Positions 1 to 6,392 of a stretch of DNA of 26,284 nucleotides are shown here, one piece after another. Positions within the stretch are counted from its first letter, which is position 1, and every line of letters starts with the position of its first letter. The translations under genes and the position numbers were made by a program. The stretch spans positions 1 through 26,284 of the forward strand of contig JALTHV010000180.1 in assembly GCA_027004315.1 (NCBI GenBank), written 5' to 3'. Source of the stretch: Deltaproteobacteria bacterium. GTDB lineage: Bacteria > Desulfobacterota > Dissulfuribacteria > Dissulfuribacterales > UBA3076. A model generated the notes under the pieces. It was not told where the DNA came from. It searched no databases and saw nothing but the letters and a program-made list of their open reading frames with translations.

Positions 1-887
1 TCGGCATTAAGCCAAGGCGTTTTCTGAAACAGGCAGGTTTGCGGGTAATGGTGTTTGATTCTGACGATAAACAATACCGGGCAAGACTTGATGTGATTCT
101 GGACGGTCCCATGGTTGGAAGATGGAGCTTTGATGGAGAAAAAATGCTGGTTGATGAAGGAATAATTGAGAAATTTATCCATACGATTGAACCGTTTATC
201 ACGATTGAAGGTGACTCGATAGCCCCTGAAACCCTTACACGCGGGAAAAAGTGGATGTATCCCATTGAAGCAATCCGAGAAACAGTTTTGAACGCCCTGG
301 CCCATCGCGACTGGACCCGCGCTGTGGATATCGAAATCACCCGCTACACTGACCGGTTGGAAGTAATAAGTCCCGGAGCGTTGCCCAATTCCATGGATGT
401 CGAAAAAATGAAAGCCGGGCGCAGAACGCCACGAAATCCCCTCATCCTGGAGGTTTTGCGGGATTATGGTTATGTGGACGCCAGAGGCATGGGCGTGCGT
501 ACCAAAATAATTCCTCTGACCATACAGTTTAGCGGCAAAGAACCAGTCTTTGAGGCCACGGAGGATTATCTGAAAACCATTTTGCCTGTTGGTAGTGCCC
601 CTGAAAACGGCAAAAAGCCCCCGAAAGCAGAGCAAACCACACCATCTGCCCCTGAAAAATCGGAAGGCGAGACAAAAAATGCCCCTGATGCCCCTGAAAA
701 CCCATTTCAGAGGAAACTCTTGGATCTTATCAGGGGCGACTCGAAAATTACTTATGACATGCTTGCCAGGGCAACCGGCCGTGACCGGAAGACGGTCAGA
801 CGTCATATTGCCGAACTCAAGCAGCATGGGTGGTTGAAACGGATTGGCCCGGCCAAGGGAGGATATTGGGAGGTTGTCGATTTATGA
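1..887 (+). CDS. AlbA/HATPase-type ATP-binding regulator, BREX-associated, 5' partial
   Basis: The open frame runs in from before base 1 (codons in the frame of base 3), so the N-terminus is outside the window. What is visible resembles the second half of AlbA_2/HATPase_c_4 ('RecG-like', divergent AAA_4) proteins. The key segment is the GHKL-like stretch with IRETVLNALAHRDW followed by LEVISPGALP and RGMGVR. Next comes a low-complexity Pro/Glu linker built from repeated APE-type units (bases about 590-700). A C-terminal winged helix follows (about residues 235-280 from base 39), with TGRDRKTVRRHIAEL as probable recognition helix. The stop TGA overlaps the ATG of pglZ by 4 bp, so the two are translationally coupled. 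Proteins of this kind are common accessory genes beside pglZ in BREX loci. A regulatory or NTP-sensing role is inferred, not shown. Confidence 0.75.
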   Translation, partial: GIKPRRFLKQAGLRVMVFDSDDKQYRARLDVILDGPMVGRWSFDGEKMLVDEGIIEKFIHTIEPFITIEGDSIAPETLTRGKKWMYPIEAIRETVLNALAHRDWTRAVDIEITRYTDRLEVISPGALPNSMDVEKMKAGRRTPRNPLILEVLRDYGYVDARGMGVRTKIIPLTIQFSGKEPVFEATEDYLKTILPVGSAPENGKKPPKAEQTTPSAPEKSEGETKNAPDAPENPFQRKLLDLIRGDSKITYDMLARATGRDRKTVRRHIAELKQHGWLKRIGPAKGGYWEVVDL

Positions 888-3241
888 GAATCCTGGAGGG
901 TCTCATCAAGGCCATACGCTCCGCCGCCGTCTTCAATCCTGACGTCCAGGTTGCCCCTGCCTGCATCCTCTGGCCGGATCGCGACCGCCAGTGGGAAGCC
1001 GTCATACCACGTCTTCAAAACGAAATGCCGGAATTGCTGGTGCTTGGCGACTACGATCCTGAAAGAAAAACCGGCCCGGCCATCTGGCTGTGCTGTGTGA
1101 TTGCCCGAAAAGTAGACGATATACCCTTTTCAGAGGAAATCACGCCAATTTTATACCTGCCGGGCGTCAGTCGGCAGGATTTGCGTGCTGTAGAAAGCTG
1201 CCCGGAATACCTTAAGCCACTGGCAGAGCTGCAATACCTTGGTGTCATCTGGTCCCAGATCAATGGCAAAGATTGGACAATACTTGCTTTTCTCAAATCT
1301 GATCAGGGTGGTCTTGGATTGGATGTAGCCAGGGATAAAGCCACACTCAGCGCCATGCAGCTGTCTCTATATCGTCTTCTGGATGAAGAGGTTGAACTGC
1401 TGAGAGGTAAACGCCTTGACAAAGACTACTTTAATACCTTGCTTACCGGCGGTGACCCGGTTCGGGATCTGTTGCAATGGCTCGATCAAGGTGACGCATT
1501 CCGCAATGCTCGTGGGGAGAACGAGTGGCGTGCCTTTGTGGAAGTCTGTAAATCGCTATTGGCTTTCCATCCTGAAAACGACGGCATCCTGGCTGGAGCC
1601 GCCAGGTTGGCATCACATGAAGGACCATGGAAACCGGTATGGGAGCGCTTTTGCGAAGCTCCGAAGCGTTATCCAAACATCCCCGCACAAATCCGAAAGT
1701 GTCAGCCGCCCAGGGACACAATTTTCTGGCTCACACCTGATGGAGGATATGAAGGTTGGCCGCAGTGGAATGAAGATATGGAAAATACCCTGCGCCAAAG
1801 CCTTTCACGTCTTGGGAAGCAGCCTCCGCATGAGGCACGCAAACGAATCGCGGACCTGGTCAAACAGCACTGTGCACGGAAAGAACTCGTATGGGCTGAA
1901 CTGGGTGAGGCCCCGCTTGCCTGTGCTGTAGAGCATCTGGGCGTGCTGGCTGAAATTACGTCCAATGCCTTATCCGCCGGAACTATTGAAGACCTTGCAA
2001 CAGCTTACAGTAATTCAGGATGGAAAGCTGATGATGCTGTTCTACGTATCCTGGCTTGTATAAACCGGCAGGAAGACCTGGAAGCGGTCACAACCGCGAT
2101 CTGCTCGATTTATCTGCCCTGGGCTGAGGAGTCCGCCCGTCACTTGCAACATGTCGTCGACAAAAGCGGCTATCCCTGCAAAACAAAATCCGGCCAGAGC
2201 ACATCTTTTGATATTTCCGGGGAGTGTATCCTTTTTGTGGATGGACTCCGATTCGATATTGCTCGCCGCCTGGAAGCGCTGCTTCTTGGGGCTGGTCTTC
2301 ATGTTGACGAGAAAATCAGTTGGGCTGCTCTACCAAGTGTCACTGCAACCGGAAAACCAGCGGTAACCCCTCTTACCCACCTGATTCACGGTGAAGTTGC
2401 AAGCGCTGATTTTGAACCTTCTGTTGCCGAGACCGGACAATCCCTCAAGGGCGGTTACCACATGAAGAAACTTTTGACAGACAACGGCTGGTCCGTTCTC
2501 GATAAAGCTGAAGCTGGGGATGGAAATGGACGCGCGTGGTGTGAATTTGGGGATATCGATCATGAAGGACATGAACGCGGCTGGAAACTGGCAAAGTATT
2601 TGGAGGGGATGCTCGTCGAAATCAAAGATCGTGTCGAAAGTCTGATTTCGGCGGGATGGAAATCCGTCCGGATAGTCACCGATCATGGTTGGCTTCTGAT
2701 GCCGGGAGGTTTGCCGAAAATCGATCTCCCAGGTGCGCTTACGGAAAACAAATGGGGGCGCTGCGCGGCCATCAAGCCCGGAGCGAATACAGATGAGCGT
2801 CTCTTTCCCTGGTATTGGAATCCCAATCAGTATTTTGCCCTGGCAAACGGGATCAGTTGCTATCGAAAAGGCGAGGAATATGCGCACGGTGGCTTAAGTT
2901 TACAGGAATGCCTCACTCTGGAGCTGACAGTCTCTGCCGGAGATGGCGATAGAACATCTTCCGGCTCAATCGAAATTACGGACGTTGTCTGGAAAGGTCT
3001 GCGTTGCAAAGTGGCTGTCGACGGAGATGTTTCTCCTTTGTTTCTTGACGTTCGTAAACAGGCCGGTAATTCATCGACCAGTGTTGTAATGAGTGTAAAG
3101 CAGATAAAAGCGGGCGGCATTGGTTCTGTTGTTGTCGAGGATGAAGAATTGGAAGGAACTGATGCCGCAGTCGTGTTGTTAGATGCTGATGGCGAGATCA
3201 AAGCTCAAGTGATGACTGTAATAGGCGGAGGTAACACGTAA
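884..3241 (+). CDS. pglZ: BREX phosphatase-like protein PglZ (type B)
   Basis: This is a 785-residue protein. I start it at ATG 884 (ATGA overlap with the upstream stop) with a GGGAGG Shine-Dalgarno at 868-873, not at GTG 830, which would add 18 residues read out of frame through the upstream gene. The N-terminal half (VAPACILWPD, LPGVSRQDLRAVESCP, GVIWSQINGKDWT) matches what I know of PglZ type B. The C-terminal half carries the alkaline-phosphatase-superfamily PglZ core: ILFVDGLRFD near residues 450-458 (metal-binding Asp), VTDHGW near 598-603 (Asp/His metal ligands) and HGGLS near 668. Length is normal for the type-B family. PglZ is a core BREX component needed for host methylation and phage exclusion. 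It overlaps brxL by one base. Arg codons CGC/CGT are frequent, unlike the AGG-rich genes further right, which suggests horizontal acquisition. Confidence 0.9.
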   Translation: MRILEGLIKAIRSAAVFNPDVQVAPACILWPDRDRQWEAVIPRLQNEMPELLVLGDYDPERKTGPAIWLCCVIARKVDDIPFSEEITPILYLPGVSRQDLRAVESCPEYLKPLAELQYLGVIWSQINGKDWTILAFLKSDQGGLGLDVARDKATLSAMQLSLYRLLDEEVELLRGKRLDKDYFNTLLTGGDPVRDLLQWLDQGDAFRNARGENEWRAFVEVCKSLLAFHPENDGILAGAARLASHEGPWKPVWERFCEAPKRYPNIPAQIRKCQPPRDTIFWLTPDGGYEGWPQWNEDMENTLRQSLSRLGKQPPHEARKRIADLVKQHCARKELVWAELGEAPLACAVEHLGVLAEITSNALSAGTIEDLATAYSNSGWKADDAVLRILACINRQEDLEAVTTAICSIYLPWAEESARHLQHVVDKSGYPCKTKSGQSTSFDISGECILFVDGLRFDIARRLEALLLGAGLHVDEKISWAALPSVTATGKPAVTPLTHLIHGEVASADFEPSVAETGQSLKGGYHMKKLLTDNGWSVLDKAEAGDGNGRAWCEFGDIDHEGHERGWKLAKYLEGMLVEIKDRVESLISAGWKSVRIVTDHGWLLMPGGLPKIDLPGALTENKWGRCAAIKPGANTDERLFPWYWNPNQYFALANGISCYRKGEEYAHGGLSLQECLTLELTVSAGDGDRTSSGSIEITDVVWKGLRCKVAVDGDVSPLFLDVRKQAGNSSTSVVMSVKQIKAGGIGSVVVEDEELEGTDAAVVLLDADGEIKAQVMTVIGGGNT

Positions 3242-3801
3242 TGGAAATGGACCATATTGACAAGCTGGCCGCCTCCACACTTGATGGGTATTTGGTGCGA
3301 AAAGACTTGGTCCGTACTTTTAGCCGTCAGTTCCCGGTTCCAACATACGTTGTGGAATTTCTTCTGGGCCGCTACTGCACCAGTACCGATATCGAGGAAA
3401 TTGAGGAAGGACTAGAGATTGTCCAGCGTCAGTTGAAGTCCCGCACAGTCAAGGCTGGTGAAGAGGAACGCTTCAAGGCCAGGGCCAGAGAAAAAGGTTC
3501 GGTCAAAATCATAGACCTCATAAGTACACGTTTAGATGCAAAAACAGATTCCTACCTGGCAACATTGCCAAGTCTTCAGCTAAGAGACGTCCGTATCGGC
3601 TCCCAGCTTGTCAATGAACATGAACGAATGCTCACAGGTGGGTTCTGTGCCGAATTAACCCTTGGTTATGATGCGGCAATAGCCCAAGAGAAAAATGGAA
3701 GGCCCTTCGGAATAGAACACCTCAGGGCAATCCAGCTTTCGAGTCATGACGTTTTGAATATCTTGGCAAAGGATAGGGAAAAATTTACAACCGAGGAATA
3801 G
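3241..3801 (+). pseudogene. brxL: BrxL (BREX Lon-like protease), truncated to N-terminal domain
   Basis: The frame starts at ATG 3241 (TAATG overlap with pglZ; GGAGG at 3227-3231) and gives only 186 residues. The sequence (DKLAASTLDGYLVRKDLVR, PTYVVEFLLGRYC, EEGLEIVQRQL, REKGSVKIIDLI, LTGGFCAELTLGYD, IEHLRAIQLS) matches the BrxL N-terminal domain. Full-length BrxL is around 670-700 residues and continues into an AAA+ and a Lon-type protease domain, both absent here. The stop TAG (3799-3801) falls where family members, as I recall them, read TTEEW. Beyond it the same frame continues with FLLR-I-L-like residues to about 3840, so a TGG-to-TAG nonsense change followed by loss of the rest is likely. 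Without AAA+ and protease domains, normal BrxL activity is not expected; a residual DNA-binding role cannot be excluded. Confidence 0.85.
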
Positions 3802-3936
3802 AAAATATTCCTGTTGCGTATCATATTATTGAGCTATTAGGCTGGTATTGCTTAACCCGTTGATTGTACAGTGCTTTTAAGCAAAACTATCCAATTAAAT
3901 ATAATATTATTTTAACAGTTCTTTATTGAAAATAAG

Positions 3937-4191
3937 GTAACTTCTCAATAAGTGAAGGCTTCTTTTTGGTAACCGATCACAGGGTGCTTCTTTTTCCAAC
4001 ATGCTCTCGCCCCTTGTTTTCTAAGGTTTTTGCAGCATCGGACCCTCCCTGTTCTCCTCCGCTGCGCTCTGGAGCCAGGGTTTCCAATGCTGCAAAGACC
4101 AAGAAAACTACAGGGCTAACGCAAATCGTTTCCAAAAGAAGCACCCTGTGATCGGTTACATCGAAGTTGCCAGGACTTATTGAGAAGTTAC
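3937..4191. mobile_element. MITE copy A (255 bp, outer type, IS66-like ends)
   Basis: The terminal inverted repeats are GTAACTTCTCAATAAGT (3937-3953) and its complement (4175-4191). A second inverted pair lies inside: GTAACCGATCACAGGGTGC-type on the left and its complement ending in GATCGGTTAC on the right. The flanking 8 bp are AAAATAAG (3929-3936) and AAAGTAAG (4192-4199), a 7/8 target duplication. The centre (TTTGCAGCAT ... ATGCTGCAAA) is shared, in inverted order, with the partial copies at 19535-19652 and 26112 onward. It encodes no transposase. The 61-codon open frame inside is part of the repeat and not a gene. Confidence 0.85.
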
Positions 4192-4218
4192 AAAGTAAGA
4201 TAGTTATATATTGTTATT

Positions 4219-4422
4219 GTAACTTCTCAATAAGTTGGGGCGTAACCGTTCGCGTCTCCGGCCAGCGGTAGCTTTTTTCAGGGTTTCAGTGCGGATTAAT
4301 GGGCAGAGTGCCCTGATCTTGTGCATCAAGCGATGCTCCTGAAACCCTGAAAAAAGCTACCGCTGGCCTGGGGGAATATGATCGGTTGCCAAAAATAATA
4401 CCCCAACTTATTGAGAAGTTAC
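4219..4422. mobile_element. MITE copy B (204 bp, composite, perfect TSD)
   Basis: The ends form a perfect 22-bp inverted repeat (4219-4240 and 4401-4422) beginning GTAACTTCTCAATAAGT. The flanks are the perfect 8-bp duplication TTGTTATT (4211-4218 and 4423-4430). Inside lies a GTAACCGTTCGC-type second end and a 29-bp perfect hairpin arm pair (4260-4288 with 4340-4368) around a 51-nt loop. That loop contains the small stems GGGC/GCCC and GCATC/GATGC. It lies directly upstream of rluD, and the N-terminal extension readable before the rluD ATG is derived from it. Confidence 0.9.
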
Positions 4423-4526
4423 TTGTTATTGTACATTTTTTGCTGTCGCTGGCACTAACTGTGCAGAATAAGAAGAAAGATAAATCAGTCTTTGGAAAAG
4501 CCTGTACAGAGAAATCACTTAGACAT

Positions 4527-5480
4527 ATGCAAATAGAGGTAAAGAGCAATGATGCAGGGAAGAGACTGGATAAGTTTCTTGCCTCAAAGGACCTTGGGCT
4601 GTCGAGATCAGGGATTCAGCGCCTTATACGTGACGGTCATATAAAGGTCAAGGGATATGACAAGACGCCTCCTCGTTTCAAGATCCGGTTCGGAGACAGC
4701 ATTGATGTCCGGATCCCTGCACCAAAACCCCTGGTTATTAAAGCTATCCCGATTCCCTTGACAATTGTCTATGAAGACAATCACCTGCTGGTACTGGAAA
4801 AGCCAGCTGGGCTCGTTGTCCATCCTGGGGCGGGAAATGAGGACTATACCCTGGTCCATGGCCTCCTGTGGCACTGCAAAGACCTCTCAGGTATAGGGGG
4901 ATATCTCAGACCGGGTATAGTGCACAGGCTCGATAAGGACACATCCGGCCTGTTAGTAGTGGCAAAGGACGATAAGACACACCTGAGACTGGCAGAGCAA
5001 TTCAAGACAGGGACGGTAAAAAAGACCTACCTGGCACTGGTCCGGGGCCATTTCCCAGACAGAAGTGGCCGTCTGGATGCAGCCATAGGGCGTCATCCGA
5101 TAAATCGTAAGAAGATGTCCATCAGGTCAAGAAATGGAAAGGCTGCCCTTACTGAATGGCAGGTCTTGGAAGAACTCCGGGGCGCAAGCCTCATGTCCGT
5201 AAAGATCCATACAGGTAGGACACACCAGATACGTGTCCATATGAGTTCTATGGGGCATCCTGTCCTGGGTGATTCCCTATATGGCGGGCCGACAGAGTTC
5301 AGGCTAGACCACACCCTTATACCAATTCCAAGGCAGATGCTCCATGCCAGTGAATTGCAATTTATTCACCCAATTACAGGGGAAGAGAAAAAATGGGAAA
5401 GCCAGTTGCCAGAAGACATGTCTCTTGTCCTGGATAAGCTTAGAAGCCTGGATATGGGAGACCCCGGCTCTGGAGTGTAG
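4527..5480 (+). CDS. rluD: 23S rRNA pseudouridine synthase, RluD type
   Basis: This 317-residue enzyme converts specific uridines of 23S rRNA (helix 69 in the RluD prototype) to pseudouridine. It has an N-terminal S4 RNA-binding domain (residues about 1-65, with GKRLDKFLAS and SRSGIQRLIRDGHIKV). The RluA-family catalytic domain follows: VYEDNHLLVLEKPAGLVVHP, then GIVHRLDKDTSGL with the catalytic Asp, and HTGRTHQIRVHM. I use ATG 4527, giving MQIEVKSNDAGKRLD; the frame extends upstream to 4386, but those 47 residues are translated MITE sequence. The Shine-Dalgarno is weak. RluD and related RluA-family members are hard to separate by eye, so the exact target is uncertain. It converges with the biotinyl gene at 5740. 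Confidence 0.88.
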   Translation: MQIEVKSNDAGKRLDKFLASKDLGLSRSGIQRLIRDGHIKVKGYDKTPPRFKIRFGDSIDVRIPAPKPLVIKAIPIPLTIVYEDNHLLVLEKPAGLVVHPGAGNEDYTLVHGLLWHCKDLSGIGGYLRPGIVHRLDKDTSGLLVVAKDDKTHLRLAEQFKTGTVKKTYLALVRGHFPDRSGRLDAAIGRHPINRKKMSIRSRNGKAALTEWQVLEELRGASLMSVKIHTGRTHQIRVHMSSMGHPVLGDSLYGGPTEFRLDHTLIPIPRQMLHASELQFIHPITGEEKKWESQLPEDMSLVLDKLRSLDMGDPGSGV

Positions 5481-5515
5481 CGGAGAAGAACGGGGAGGCT
5501 CCCTTTTCTGCCCTC

Positions 5516-5555
5516 ACTTATTGAGAATTTATATTTTCGTAACTTCTCAATAAGT
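5516..5555. terminator. Possible hairpin between rluD and the biotinyl gene
   Basis: A solo, degenerate outer-type MITE end (ACTTATTGAGAATTTAT, 5516-5532) faces the left end of MITE copy C (5539-5555). This creates a 12-bp perfect stem ACTTATTGAGAA / TTCTCAATAAGT with a 16-nt AT-rich loop. It could act as a weak terminator between the convergent genes, but it has no proper T-tract, so function is a guess. Confidence 0.35.
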
Positions 5556-5743
5556 TCTGGCGTAACCGTTCGCGTCTCCGGCCAGCGGTAGCCTTTTTTC
5601 AGGGTTTCAGTGCGGATTAATAGGCAGAGTGCCCTGATCTTGTGCATCAAGCGATGCTCCTGAAACCCTGAAAAAAGGCTACCGCTGGCCGGGGGGAATA
5701 TGATCGGTTACATCGAAGTTGCCAGGACTTATTGAGAACTTAC
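5539..5743. mobile_element. MITE copy C (205 bp, composite, perfect TSD)
   Basis: The outer ends are GTAACTTCTCAATAAGT (5539-5555) and ACTTATTGAGAACTTAC (5727-5743), flanked by the perfect 8-bp duplication ATATTTTC (5531-5538 and 5744-5751). The inner hairpin arms of 32 bp (5578-5609 with 5661-5692) surround a loop nearly identical to that of copy B. Its right tip supplies the stop codon of the neighbouring - strand biotinyl gene (TAA within the terminal GTAA). Confidence 0.9.
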
Positions 5744-6387
5744 ATATTTTCCCAGTCTGTACGGATTCTCTGAACTACTTCTTGTACATATTGAAGCCTG
5801 TCAGAGGGACAGATCCCCAGGAGAGGTGATCCCTGTTCCACTATATCACCTGATCGGAAATAGACCTTATATAGCACACCAGAGGCCTCCTTATAGCTTA
5901 TTGCCGTATCCCTTTTCATGAGGGACATAATAACTATCTCATCCCCGGGCTCTATAGCTATCCTGCATTCAGGATGTTTTCCCAATTTTGCCGAGATATC
6001 AGATGACAGGAAATATCTGGCCTGTTGAGGGGCACGAAGAATGTTGAGTACCTGAGTCAGAATACGGTCAATTATCTCGTTTTTATCCAATCGGTGCCGA
6101 ATAGAAAGGACTACCTCGCCTGCCTCTACAAAATGCCCTTCAAGGTCAGGGCGTATCCCGGTAACCTGGCCATTCCAAGAGGTATACATCTTCTTCACGT
6201 TCTTCTCTCTCTCGATAATATAGAGCAGGGTACCTGGTCGTTGAAGCCACTCCCCACTGGGCCCCTCGACTGTCTGACCGTCTTGTACCTTATAGGATAT
6301 GACTCCGGTATGGGGTGTCTCCACCTGGTAGTCCTCAAAGATATGAGAACGATAATGCCTCAAGAGATCATTTAGATTTATGCCCAT
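5740..6387 (-). CDS. Biotinyl/lipoyl-domain protein (BCCP-like, acetyl-CoA carboxylase cluster)
   Basis: This 215-residue protein lies 5 bp downstream of the fused carboxyltransferase gene, with AGGTAG as Shine-Dalgarno. The C-terminal region (about residues 145-192) reads like the second half of a biotin carboxyl carrier domain: GDEIVIMSLMKRDTAI, then GVLYKVYFRSGDIVEQGSPLLGI. Lys158 in SLMKRD sits where the biotinylated Lys of the usual AMKM motif would be. An earlier segment (about 25-98; WNGQVTGIRPDLEGHFVEAGEVVLSI) looks like a second, degenerate biotinyl-like fold. Inferred role: carrier for CO2 between AccC and the carboxyltransferase. The non-canonical motif leaves biotinylation unproven. 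Its stop codon lies in the end of MITE C; before insertion the frame would have read about four codons further (INSQ). Confidence 0.75.
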   Translation of the reverse strand: MGINLNDLLRHYRSHIFEDYQVETPHTGVISYKVQDGQTVEGPSGEWLQRPGTLLYIIEREKNVKKMYTSWNGQVTGIRPDLEGHFVEAGEVVLSIRHRLDKNEIIDRILTQVLNILRAPQQARYFLSSDISAKLGKHPECRIAIEPGDEIVIMSLMKRDTAISYKEASGVLYKVYFRSGDIVEQGSPLLGICPSDRLQYVQEVVQRIRTDWENM

Positions 6388-6392
6388 GAACT

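Larger units (their letters stand above)
3802..4526. other. Gene-free stretch with two adjacent MITEs
   Basis: This 725-bp stretch between the brxL stub and rluD holds no credible gene. It contains about 40 bp of decayed brxL reading frame, an AT-rich segment with an 8-bp inverted repeat TTGCTTAA (3848-3855) / TTAAGCAA (3877-3884), MITE copy A (3937-4191), MITE copy B (4219-4422), and the rluD 5' region. Any promoter for rluD must lie in or just after copy B; no clear -35/-10 pair was seen. Confidence 0.8.

Noticed and set aside
2330..2887. 185-codon open frame on the minus strand
   Set aside because: It is antisense to the conserved PglZ catalytic core, which is clearly the coding frame.
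3966..4151. 61-codon open frame in copy A
   Set aside because: It lies wholly inside the mobile element between its inverted repeats and has no family resemblance.
4386..4526. 47-residue N-terminal extension of RluD
   Set aside because: The first part is the right end of MITE B; the S4 domain begins at ATG 4527.
5481..5515. GGGAG-CTCCC-TTTT as an rluD terminator
   Set aside because: The arms are separated by one base, so a stable loop cannot form.
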